Shown here: positions 9,845 through 20,005 of the stretch, piece after piece
Layout of the letters: every line of letters begins with the position of its first letter
Position numbering within the stretch: position 1 is the first letter of the stretch
Assembly (NCBI GenBank): GCA_022036555.1
Contig: CM039130.1
Span: forward strand, 1,932,897-1,996,896
Origin: Microstegium vimineum
Taxonomy: Eukaryota; Streptophyta; Magnoliopsida; Poales; Poaceae
Length of the DNA stretch: 64,000 bases
Direction of reading: 5' to 3'
The notes under the pieces: model-generated
What the model saw: only the letters and a program-made list of their open reading frames with translations
Database searches by the model: none
Told to the model about the DNA's origin: nothing
Made by a program: the position numbers and the translations under genes

Positions 9845-12800
9845 GCATGATTATCTTTATATACTTCTTTTGTTCTAAGCTTATTTAGATGAGCTAGTCA
9901 CTATTAGTTAAGGTTCTCACCCAGCAAAATCCTCAACCTTTTTCGTAGTCCTTATGAAGCTTTCTTTCTTATTGTTTTATGGTCATCGGTTTTGAGGCTT
10001 TGAGCTTAAGAGCTCGTGTATCTTTTAGCTGCATATATCTCATGTGGATATAGAGGCCAAATTATATATCTTTTATATAAAAAAAACCAAATTAGTTGAG
10101 TTTTATCAACTAGTCAGATAACAATTAGTTGAAGACTTGCCTAAATAATAGTCAATTTAGTCCACATATAGTAAACCTCTGTTTAGATAAACTAGAGCTA
10201 ATAAGGGTCCTGTGACAGACAGCCCTTCATGTTTCGATCAAGAGGAGACAAAGTCAAGCGCCTATGGAGTTTTTTCACTTAACACCTGACCTAACAGACA
10301 AGGCACAGGTCAAGTTGCGACTGCCACCGCCAGCAAGCAAGGTTCAGTCAGACAAAGAATGGAGAGTGACTGGGCGCGCGGCGGCAACCGGCAGTCATCG
10401 TCCATTGCAGCGGTTAGGAGCCTAGCTAGCACGGCGGCACGCGCCCACGTGCATGCTCATCCACTGCTGCTGCTTGACTTTGGTTTCTAGCAAGTATTCT
10501 TGCCATACATTTGTTTGTCATCAACAATTGCATACAGTAGTATATATTTTGAAGAGTGCACCATTCTTTTTTATGAGAACTGATGAGTAATTTCTTCCTA
10601 TTGACAGGTTTTCCCACACACACAAAAAAAAAAAGGTTTTGTCATCATGGGTACTAGTGTCCATGACCGACAAGGTCACAACAGTACGTTTTGTTTTTTC
10701 ATGAGTGCTCGTAGTGAGATTGAGTTCCTGTGGAATTTGGGCACAGAATTATGGAGCAGCGGACGGACAGGTGGCAGCTCAAGAGGTCACCTTCCAGGAG
10801 CCGTGGTGCTGAATCAGCTCGAGGATGATGTTTCGTCTCTTGTCCCTGCTGTAGCAGGTTCTGTTTCGACTCGGTTCTTCTTCTCTTCTTCTTCTTCTTC
10901 TTCCAGCATGTGTGCATGCAGCAGCAAATTCAGAGAAGCCATTCAGAGAAAGGATACTACCATCCATCCATGAAAAAAAAATCTAGATTCGGATTGAGTC
11001 AAATTTTCTTAATTTTTTTAGTAAGTTTATAGAAATACTAGCATATAGTTTTTTAAGTCTGGTCAAAGTAAATATAGATTCAATTGGTAGAAGGCTAGAA
11101 TTGTAAAAGACTCATCTTTTTTTAGACGAAAGGAGTACGTAACGAGTGGTGCTTCAGAAATGGACAGAAACTGATGGCTTAACCACTGGCCGATAATTGC
11201 CTGCACTTCCTGACCATTGCATGGTTAGTGCTGACGACACGCAATCGCGCTTGCAAGCCTCTAATCCTCGTCATCTTGTCTGTCAGTCACAGGTCGATCC
11301 ATGTCTGATCACAGCAGGTTAGGAGATGCTGCTGCTGCAAAGGATGCAGACAAAGGAATCAGGATTCAGGACAACACCAGCTGTGACTGTGAGTCTGTGA
11401 CCATCCAAAGCTTGGAGAATCAACGGTAGCTAGAGCAGCTGTGGATTCTGATGTGGTTACAGAATTTCACAAAAAAAAAAGAGATTAAACTGCAGCTCAT
11501 GTAAAGTGTTCGTTGTCCGTCAGCAATAATTTGGATCGAGCTGTGGTCCATCTGATCGGCTGATCCTGCACCTGCACGTGTGCTTGATCATCCAAGGAGC
11601 GCTCTCTCTCTCTCTCGTGGGGAGGTGATGACCCAGTCAGGGATTTGCTGTGTCATTGCAGCTATTATTATTCTAGCAGAATCCTCAAAAGCTGATTAGA
11701 CTAAGCTGAAAAGATTCTTCACGCATGTCTGCCTCAACCACCGTGATCTGCTTCTGCATTCTGCAACCTGCAAGCAAGCAAGCAAATCAGTGAAGCCAGA
11801 AAGGTGACGCACAGCACAGACCCCCCCCCCCCCCCCCCCCCCCATTGCTTCTGTCTGTTCCAGGCTGCCTTGTTGGAAGGGATCAAGGGACGGACAGCCA
11901 GTGTTTACCGGAACTGGGCACTAGAAATGTTTGCAGTGCAGGCAAGGGTAACGTGTGACTTTTCGAACTAGTTGGGTTGCTAAATGCACTTGCAAGTTAA
12001 GTACACTCTAATCATGGTTAAGTGATTTGCCACTTACCGTGCCATGACTTTTAATCTCTATTAAAGAAAAGATGCCTAGTATGCCATCAAACTAGTAGAC
12101 TTTGTGTACCTTTGACTCCAAGTCGCATATTCGAGTCTCCTTATATTATTGGGAAAGTATATGGTGCAAACCCCACACTTGGTGAACTCATGAAAACCCC
12201 CTAAAAATATAATTAGAGGTTTGGATTAGTTTGATGCACGCCATTATAAATATTACTGTTTCAGAGTTCTGCCACTACTGTAACCGTGCCCATGGAATAC
12301 TCTACTCTTTGAGCAATTGGGAAAATGGGTCCACATCAATATGCATCAAGTAAACTCCACCTCGACTACTTTGCTCAAAAGGACCTAGGAATCTAGGAGA
12401 ATTAATTGAAATACCTTCAATCTGTCATGGCTAATGAGTTATAATATGGGGAACAAACTTGCAACATTTTAGCATGTCTATAGCTTAATAGCAATGTAGA
12501 ATGAATCAAGTGCCATCAAAACTGACCTATATATCTACTCAAAATTCCAGATTGCAACAGCCTGCAGTCACAATAAACCCAAACTATGAGCCCGTTACAG
12601 AAAGTAAATATGGTAGAGAGTGGATTGCTTACACAGTTGTTAAGGAGGGAGAAGTGTAAGGTGAAAACGAAGCACAATTAGCTGCCAGAGCCCTCCTAGA
12701 CCAGAACAGCTTGGCAGTGAGGCTTTCTGGAAACCAAATCAAAGCGGCTTTGGCGCATGCCCATTAGATGGAGTTGGATAGGACAATGGTTGAGATCTAA

Positions 12801-13520
12801 AATTTCATAAGCACGGTTCAAATTTCTTTCAAATGAGAACCCCACACAGCACATACTTTGGCACAACATAAACAAACAGAAAGCTTAGGTTGCATCCAGT
12901 ACCTTCCAGTGTTATACTCCAGTGACTATTTTGGTGTTGGCCTCACAATCAAAATGTGTGCATAGATATTTCCTGCCCTCAGTGTGTCATATACACACAT
13001 GATCATATCATTATCCGACATGCTTTCAGAAAATTTATCAGCTGAACAGTTCCAATGCAGAACCACAGCTCTAGGCAGGCCATCTCTCATTTGTGACTAA
13101 CACTGGCTGAATAACAGAACTGGACAGTAACACTTGTGAATGCACTTCATTCTCACCAAGCGCATGTGTATCATTCAATACCGAGGACAACCTTCAACTA
13201 TATTAGTATTCATCATTGGGTCTGAAAGTGCGGTGCTGCACGTGGATGTGACCATACACGAAAAGCGTTCATGTTGCCAAGGGATTTCCGTGCTCACTTG
13301 GCACAGATGCTACCAGGGACTAGCCAGATGCTGCCCCAAGGTAGACAGTGTCACCACAAAGACATGCTCTTTTTTTCGTCTGATTTTGTATTTCATAAGA
13401 AGTTTTGGGCATTTCAATTCTACAAACCTGATTTTAGTAAGAACATTGTGTTGCTTAGTGCTTGTGTTTCTCTACAACAACTCTCTTTTTTTCTCTCCCT
13501 ATTTCCAGCATCACTCCAGA
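9845..13520. other. Intergenic, with segment A2 and a poly-C tract
   Basis: No gene is supported in these 3.7 kb. Segment A2 (10704-10825) is a diverged copy of the CCX upstream region. A run of 23 C occupies 11821-11843. A CTT repeat lies near 10881-10902. A weak Stowaway-like right end (ACGAAAGGAGTA) is seen near 11127-11140 without a clear partner. The rest is AT-moderate with short random frames. Confidence 0.5.
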
Positions 13521-13802
13521 TGCTGTTTGGTTTCGTTGGTGGAAATGGCAACGTAAATGCAATTAGCTGACAGCAGTAAACGTTGCGGGGAAAGGAAAGC
13601 GGGATGTGTTTGGATCGATATATTTTATTGTCTTGCTGCAGGGGCATCGGATGGCACCCGTAAACGAGGGGCAATGAAATTGTACTGGCCGTCATCTGAT
13701 TACGCCGCAATTGATTACTGGCCGGAACAACCAAACACAAAGGAACGAAAATCATTACCATCGTGAACGGGTTACAGGCCATTAAGGCCGAACCAAACAG
13801 CA
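13521..13802. mobile_element. Candidate MITE with TGCTGTTTGGTT termini
   Basis: The left end TGCTGTTTGGTTTCG and the right end, read in reverse complement (TGCTGTTTGGTTCGG), form a terminal inverted repeat around a 282-bp non-coding body. I see no clear target duplication, so the superfamily is not assigned (PIF/Harbinger or MULE-type are possible). Confidence 0.5.
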
Positions 13803-14179
13803 CCTCTATATGTACCCTTTGCCTGGGTCAAGGAGCAAGCAGTATGTGAAAAAGTTTAATTATGAATAAAAACTCAAAAAGAAATGAAGACTACTGCTAT
13901 TCTCATAAATATAGGGGTTCACCATGATAGCTAAGCCACATCACTAGAAGATGTACAACTTGAAAGTTTCCTAAAAACTTTAAATTTAAGCTCTTCCAAC
14001 TATTTGGATCTGCTAGGTGGAAATCAAATGCACAAAAGTTGAATCAAATAAATGTTACTGCATTAACTTTAACAGACTCTACAATTGTCATATCTTTGCT
14101 AAGCAATACCTAGAGAAACAATGGATAACACTAGCTGGCTATGGCTAAGAAAGAAATGTACAAAACGAATGGTTGCAGC
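13803..14179. other. Short intergenic region, probable 3' UTR of the PPR gene
   Basis: AT-rich, no coding frame. The part next to 14180 is presumably transcribed as the 3' end of the minus-strand PPR gene. Confidence 0.4.
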
Positions 14180-16291
14180 TCATGAATCACTAGATATTGT
14201 CATGAGAATCTCTTCATCTTCAGAAGAGCAAAGCCTCTGAGCAACCTGAAGCAGCGTGCTTAACATGCCAAAGATTTCATCCATCCTTGGGTGTGACCTA
14301 TCATCTGCATTAAAAGAATGCACCTCATTTTTCACCTCAATCCAGCTCCATCCAGGAACTTTGCTTAATCCCCTATTCTTCATTACCTTCTGCACTGTTG
14401 CCCTATCACTCCACATACCAAGACCAGAATACATGCTGGAGAGAAGAACATAGGTCGAGTGCTGTCGAGGTTCTGCCACAAATAAATGGGTTGCCACATA
14501 ACTTGCTAGTTCCATATTCCCATGGATTCTGCAAGCACCTAAAAGGGTCATCCACACCATGGCATCTGGCTCAAATGGCATAGACTCAATAAGCTCTTTT
14601 GCTTTGTCAAGCTGCCCAGCCCTCCCATATAGATCAACTCCACATGCATAGTGTTCCATTCGCAGAGGAATTTTATACCTAGTTTCCATTGTATTGAGAA
14701 TTTCTGACCCTTCATCTACAAGACCACCATGGCTGCAAGCGGTAATCAGGGCAACAAAGGTAACATGATCCAAAGGAACCTTAAGGCCCAGCATCTCATT
14801 GAAGAGGTTGGTCACAATCTGTGCCTGCCCATGTTGTGCATAACCAAACATCATAGAGTTCCAGGGCACCGAGCTACTCTTATCTGCCTCTTCAAAAGAC
14901 TTTCTTGCATCACCAAGCATTCCACACTTAGAATACATGAAGATCAGAGAGCTTGAAACAAAGTCATTGGAAGCAAAACCAGATTGGATGACTAAACTGT
15001 GTACTTGTCTACCTAGCCGAAGTACTGCAAGGTCTGAGCAAGACCTCAGAGCAGCAGAGAGTGCAAACTCATCTGTCCTAATATTCTCTGCTCGCATGCA
15101 TCTGAAGAATCTCAAAGCATCAGAACTCAAACCATGATGTGAATATCCAGTTAACATAGAGTTCCAGGAGACTGCATCCTTAAAAACCAGAGAACTAAAG
15201 CACTTATATGCATCCTCCATCATGCAGTTCTCAGAGAACCTAGTGTACATGGCGATCATAGCGTTGCAAACATGTGTGACTCCTTCCAACCCAGTCTTGA
15301 TCACCAAACTATGAATTGATCTCCCTCGCCGATCATCACACCCATGCTCTGAACAAACACTTACGACACTAGTAAAGCTATACATGTCAGGCAGGACCCC
15401 ACTCTCCCGCATCATCCTGACGAAGAATCTCATTGCCTCATCGTCCATCCCATGGTAAGCAAAGGCCCCAAGCATAGAATTCCATGATATCAAATCCCTA
15501 CTCTCAATAGCATCAAAGATCTTTCTAGAGTCAGCAAGCGCGCCACACTGCGAGTACGCAGTGATTGCTGCATTCAGCACTACCAACCCCAACGCGGAAC
15601 CATACTTCACAATCTTCCCATGCAGCTGCTGCATCAACGAAAACCACCTCGGACCCTCAACCGTCGCAAGCAACGCAGCGAACGTCGCATCATCCGGGAC
15701 CAACCCCACCCTCTGCATCTCAAGAAACAGCTCCACCGCCCTCTCCGGCTTCCGAGACTCCACGTACCCAGCAACGAGCGTGTTCCAAGAGACCGCATTC
15801 CGCACCGGCATTCCATCGAACACGCGGCGAGCATCACCCAACCGGCCACACTTCGCGTACACGTCTACCAAAGCGCTAGCAGCGAAGACGTTGTCGGCGA
15901 GGCCGCACTTGACGGCGAACGACTGCACCTGGGAGCCGAGCTCCGGGCGCCGCGCGGCGGCCGCGGAGCGGAGTGCGGAGCCGAGGGCGAAGGTGCTGCC
16001 GGCGAGCCCCCGCGCGTGCATGGCCCGGAGGAGGCGCCATGCATCCCCGTGCGCGCACGCGGCGACGTGCGCCGCGAGGAGGGAGTTCCAGGAGACCGCG
16101 TCCGGGAAGGGGATCTCGTCGAACACCCGGCGCGCGTCGGTGAGGGCGGAGCCTGAGCCTGAGGCGGAGTATGCGGTCAGGAGCTTGTTCCACGGCGTCG
16201 GTGTGGTGGCGCCGGACTTGAGGAGAGCCGCGTGGGACTTGGCGGCGGCGGCGGCGGCGGCGAGGGCGTGGTGGTGCTGACGGCGGCGCAT
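14180..16291 (-). CDS. Pentatricopeptide repeat protein, PLS class with E/E+ domain
   Basis: An intronless gene of 703 residues. PLS-class PPR proteins bind organellar RNA one base per repeat and usually direct C-to-U editing in mitochondria or plastids. Visible repeats carry the usual cores (VSWNTLVAGY, LISWNSMLGAF, VSWNSMLTGY, VPWNSMMFGY; YAKCGRLGDARRVFD, YSKCGMLGDARKSFE) from about residue 35 to 560. The C-terminus has the E domain (PDAMVWMTLLGACRIHGN) and an E+-like motif (KVPGWSWIEV) and ends without a DYW deaminase domain, so it would need a partner deaminase. The Ala/Arg/His-rich N-terminus could be a transit peptide. The layout resembles the Arabidopsis At3g25970 type, from memory. 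The start ATG is the first in frame. It is divergent from the HSP20-domain gene, with about 750 bp between the start codons. Confidence 0.92.
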   Translation of the reverse strand: MRRRQHHHALAAAAAAAKSHAALLKSGATTPTPWNKLLTAYSASGSGSALTDARRVFDEIPFPDAVSWNSLLAAHVAACAHGDAWRLLRAMHARGLAGSTFALGSALRSAAAARRPELGSQVQSFAVKCGLADNVFAASALVDVYAKCGRLGDARRVFDGMPVRNAVSWNTLVAGYVESRKPERAVELFLEMQRVGLVPDDATFAALLATVEGPRWFSLMQQLHGKIVKYGSALGLVVLNAAITAYSQCGALADSRKIFDAIESRDLISWNSMLGAFAYHGMDDEAMRFFVRMMRESGVLPDMYSFTSVVSVCSEHGCDDRRGRSIHSLVIKTGLEGVTHVCNAMIAMYTRFSENCMMEDAYKCFSSLVFKDAVSWNSMLTGYSHHGLSSDALRFFRCMRAENIRTDEFALSAALRSCSDLAVLRLGRQVHSLVIQSGFASNDFVSSSLIFMYSKCGMLGDARKSFEEADKSSSVPWNSMMFGYAQHGQAQIVTNLFNEMLGLKVPLDHVTFVALITACSHGGLVDEGSEILNTMETRYKIPLRMEHYACGVDLYGRAGQLDKAKELIESMPFEPDAMVWMTLLGACRIHGNMELASYVATHLFVAEPRQHSTYVLLSSMYSGLGMWSDRATVQKVMKNRGLSKVPGWSWIEVKNEVHSFNADDRSHPRMDEIFGMLSTLLQVAQRLCSSEDEEILMTISSDS

Positions 16292-16393
16292 GCGCAGCTA
16301 TACAGGCTACGGCGGAGGCGGAGGCGCGGGCCTTTTCGGAGCCATCCACATTGCCTGTCAAGCGCCGTTCCCGCCAACTATTGGTGCTCTGGC

Positions 16394-16456
16394 TCTTTAT
16401 TGGGCCGATTGAGTGGTACAAATCTTGTACGGGCCTGCCTCTAGGGCCCATATTGC
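16394..16456 (-). promoter_or_regulatory. Site II-like GGGCC cluster upstream of the PPR gene
   Basis: TTGGGCCG, ACGGGCCT and AGGGCCCA occur within 60 bp, about 105-165 bp upstream of the PPR start codon. Such TCP-type elements are common in promoters of plant organelle-biogenesis genes. Assignment is by motif and position only. Confidence 0.4.
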
Positions 16457-16884
16457 CTTCAAATGCTAACATTCAGGTTCAGAAAAGAATACTCACCAAT
16501 GCTCATTGAGCAATTCAGGACAGCATCTTGTGTCAATCAGTTTATAGCAATCAATTCATCATAATTTAGTTTAATTTAATTTGATTTGATTCCGAGACAG
16601 GAAATTAACATAGACCCGCAATGCAAGTCACGTGTGCATTTCGTCTTGCTTGCCTTCATTAGCACTCCACTACAGTAGCAGGCAGCTCAATGGAATGGAA
16701 GTTCAGCCATGGAGGACAGCACCACACCACACCTCACCACACCACCACAGGCAGCAAGAACAAGAAAGGAACCATGTCCTTTCCCAAAGGACAGAGGTGA
16801 CCCAACCCACAGCTCTCACTCCATGTCTGTCTGTCAGCTGCGGCTGCCTCCTCCTCCTCCTCCTCCTCCTGTGCCAAGCAACCC

Positions 16885-16908
16885 CTTCCTTCCTTCCTTC
16901 CTTCCTTC
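16885..16908. repeat. (CCTT)n microsatellite
   Basis: About six tandem CCTT units in the promoter of the HSP20-domain gene, preceded by a CTC repeat at about 16851-16870. Confidence 0.8.
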
Positions 16909-16957
16909 CATGGCTCAGACATGGCAGCAATTCGGCACGCCATTGCAATCCCAATAC

Positions 16958-16965
16958 CATAAATA
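16958..16965 (+). promoter_or_regulatory. TATA-like box (CATAAATA)
   Basis: CATAAATA in an otherwise GC-rich stretch, 81-88 bp upstream of the ATG at 17046. Transcription would start near 16990 and leave a leader of about 55 nt. Confidence 0.5.
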
Positions 16966-17045
16966 CACGTCGAGGGCAGGGGTCGCTGTCTGTCCGTGTA
17001 CGCTCGCAGCGAAAGCGACCAGCTTCGTCGGCCGAGGCAGCAGCG

Positions 17046-19090
17046 ATGGAGCGGCGGCGGAGCACGGCGGCGCGGGTGTTCGAGGACTTCGAGCCGGAGG
17101 TGGAGTGGAAGCTAGCAGGGGAAGAGCAGGACGTGGTGGAGATCACACTGCCGGGGTTCCGCAAGGACCAGGTGAGGGTGCAGGTGGACAACCACGGCGT
17201 GCTCCGCGCCACCGGCGAGCGCCTCATCAGGGCCGGCAGGTGGGCCAGGTTCAAGAAGGACCTCCGTCTCCCCGACAACTGCGACGCTGACGGTGTTCGC
17301 GCCAGGTTCGAGGGCGACAAGCTCATCATCACGCTCCCCATCGCCGTCGCCGCCGTGCCGTCGCACTCGCCGCCGTCGGACCCGCACACTCCGTCGCCGC
17401 CTGAGCCGGAGCCTCGCTGGCCTCCTCCTCCTGCTGCCTACGGCACTGAGCCGCCGACACGTCCGCTGACACAGCCGCCGCCGATGACGCCGCCTCGTTC
17501 ACCACCACGACCACGTCGTCGTCCATCGCCTCCACCACAACCTCCCGTTCCAGCTTATCGTCAACCGCCGCAGCAGCCACCGCGTCGTCGGTCTCCATCG
17601 CCATCGCCATCGCCTTCGCCTTCGCCGCCACCGTCGCCACCTCGTTTCCCAAGTTATGCAGCGCCGGCGCCGCCCCAGCCGCCACCACCAGCACCACCAC
17701 GTCAGCGTCCATCACCGCCTCTTCCTCCTACGCGTCCATCCCCACCGCCGCGTCGGCCTCCATCCCCACCGCCGCCGCCACCACCACGTGCTTATCCTGA
17801 GCCACCGCCGCGTCGGCCTCCATCCCCGCCGCCGCCGCCGCCGCCACCACGTGCTTATCCTGAGCCACCGCCGCGTCGGCCTCCATCCCCGCCGCCGCCG
17901 CCGCCACCACGTGCTTATCCTGAGCCACCGCTGCGCCGGCCTCCGTCCCCGCCGCCACCGGCACCGCCATCGCCACCACGTCAGCGTCCATCACCGCCTC
18001 CGCCTCAGCCTCCAAAGTATCCTGAGCCGCCGCCGCCGCTACGCCAACCTCCACCACCACCACCACCTCCGCCTCCTGTTCCAAGTTATCATTATGAACC
18101 TCCGCAGCGTGTCCCACCACCACCTCCGCCACCACCGCCGCCGCCTTCGCCACCACGAACTTACCCTGAGCCACCACGTCAGCGTCCATCGCCGCCTCAG
18201 CCTCCAAAGTACCCAGAGCCGCCGCCGCCGCGCCAGCCTCCACCACCACCACCACCTCCTCCGCCTCCTGCTGTTCCAAGTTATCATTACGAACCGCCGC
18301 AGCGTGTTCCACCACCTCCGCCGCCACCTCCTCTTCGTACTTACCCTGATGAACCGCCGCGGGCGCCGGCTCGACGCCCATCACCGCCGGCGGCACCACG
18401 CGAACAAGATCGCCGTCCTGTCTATTCAGTGCCGCCAGCGCCACGTCCGTCGCCACCGGCAACCGAACAAGCTCGTCGTCCTGTTTATTCAGAGCCGAAA
18501 GCGCCACGCCCGTCGCCACCGCATCCACCAACGGCGTGGACCGCCGCTGAACAGCTGACATGGGCGGGCACCGAGGAGCCGAACCCGTCGACGACGTCGC
18601 GATATGGGACGCGGACGCCGGCTGCTGCTGCTCCTCCTGGGCCAAAGGCTACTACTCCTCCACTGTGGCAGACGACGACGCCGGGCTCTGTCCCGCCTCC
18701 TCCTCGTCCGGTGCCGGCGCGTCCTCGCGGTGCAGAGGAACCGCCGCCGAATAAGCACCTGCAAGATACCAATACCATGGCGCGAGAGGAATACGGTAGA
18801 ACGCCACCACCACCACCACCACCGGAGAAGACGAAGAAGAAGAGCAGGGAAACGAAACGAGTGGAGGAGCTAGGCGGTGGAGTAGTGAGAGGGAAGGTGG
18901 ACGAAGCTGCTTGGGTGAGAAGCGACTGCCCGAGAAGAACAATCAAGCTCGGGCATGGCCAGCGATGGTGGAGGATGCTCCGACGATGACAACGGCGGAG
19001 CCGACACGGTACCTGCTGGTGAACGCTGCTGTGGCGGTGGCCGTGCTCGTTGGGGTCATTGTGGCCGTGTGGCGCACCCTGCAAAGCTAG
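17046..19090 (+). CDS. HSP20/alpha-crystallin-domain protein with long proline-rich tail and C-terminal membrane anchor
   Basis: An N-terminal alpha-crystallin-like domain (about residues 12-98; FRKDQVRVQVDNHGVLRATG, RFKKDLRLPD, and a terminal FEGDKLIITLP strand) is followed by about 450 residues of proline-rich repeats. These include several RAYPEPPPRRPPSPPPPPPP-type units and two longer units with VPSYHYEPPQRVPPPPP. The unspliced frame ends at 18989. A second frame (18800-19090) encodes MVEDAPTMTTAEP, then a hydrophobic segment YLLVNAAVAVAVLVGVIVAV and a short basic end, which is a classic tail anchor. Removing a candidate intron at 18796-18962 (GT...AG, 167 nt) joins both frames and gives about 625 residues. 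HSP20 domain plus C-terminal anchor recalls RTM2-like plant proteins. The ATG at 17046 is preferred over the upstream in-frame ATGs because it follows the TATA-like box and begins the conserved domain. Confidence 0.72.
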
Positions 19091-19231
19091 CCAACTCTGC
19101 CTGCTGCTTATGTAGGTGGTGCAAAACTACAAATGGAACGAAAGCGCCAAAGTGCTGCTTGCCAACTCTGCCTGCTGCTTATGTAGGTGGTGCAAAACTA
19201 CAAATGGAACGAAAGCGCCAAAGTGCTGCTT
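19090..19231 (+). repeat. Tandem duplication, two 71-bp units
   Basis: Two units (19090-19160 and 19161-19231) are nearly or fully identical. They begin at the last base of the HSP20-domain gene's TAG codon, so they lie in its presumed 3' UTR. The near-identity points to a recent event. Confidence 0.92.
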
Positions 19232-19485
19232 GTAACTATGTGTTTACTTACCTCAAAAATAATTATGTGTTGACGATGTGAACCTTGCAATCGCACAAGA
19301 TGTCGTTTACAAGATTGAGTGAGCGAACAGAGGATCAGTGTATATAAACATGTAGTGCACCAAGACCTCAGTGTATATAAACAGAGTACCCTGCAGCTGC
19401 AAAACCTGAATGATCCAGAGTCCAAGATATTCAGATAAGACAAATGGAATGGAAGACTTGAATCAACCAAAACTTCACCTGGAAA

Positions 19486-19660
19486 GCCTGATTATTCAAG
19501 TTCCAGCTCCCAACGTCTATGATAGTTAGATAGACCCAAAAATGCAACTGGAAAATGATGTCCCATGATAGTCAGATAGACAAATCGAAGATTTGCATCA
19601 CCCAAAATGCAACCGGAAAACCTGATGTCCTGATTGTCCCGGTTCCAGCTCCCAAAGATA
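19486..19660. repeat. Imperfect short direct repeats between convergent genes
   Basis: Three diverged blocks share motifs such as GGAAAACCTGAT, GTTCCAGCTCCCAA, GATAGTTAGATAGAC/GATAGTCAGATAGAC and CCCAAAAATGCAAC/CCCAAAATGCAAC. They lie between the 3' ends of the HSP20-domain gene and the methionine synthase gene. No coding content. Confidence 0.5.
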
Positions 19661-20005
19661 ACAAATGAAAGGCAATGGCAGCGTATAGCACACAGTGGAT
19701 CACTAAGCTAAGAGCAAACACAAATCTTTGTTAACTTGCCGAAACGAGATTTTACTTCGACACCTCGGAGTGGCAGATGAAACACTGCAGATAACCCACT
19801 CAGTTTTACAATACAAGCAGAACCACCAAAGGGAGAGTAAAACAGGTATTGCGTGAGGCGATCAACCAACAAGCCAAGAAGGATACTAATCTAACCACAG
19901 ACATAGCGGGGCAACACATGGGACCCTGATTATTCAAAACAAATGGCTTCTCGATGGCACCCTCCTCGTAAACAAAGGAAAAAGTCGTGACGGAGACACT
20001 GGCCC

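Noticed and set aside
16632..17045. Upstream in-frame extension of the HSP20-domain gene
   Set aside because: It lies before and across the TATA-like box, has His/Ser-rich low-complexity composition and precedes the conserved domain. The ATG at 17046 is better placed.
17329..18645. Long open frames on the minus strand and in other plus frames opposite the proline-rich region
   Set aside because: They are compositional shadows of CCN/CGN repeats (Ala/Val-, His/Arg- or Trp/Arg-rich) and have no domain.
19336..19383. Two copies of CAGTGTATATAAACA that look like TATA boxes
   Set aside because: They lie between convergent 3' ends with no downstream gene in either direction; more likely a chance or repeat-derived motif.
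19090..19660. A second, tandem methionine synthase copy in the 3' region
   Set aside because: No MetE-like residues are encoded there. Only one complete gene is present in the window.
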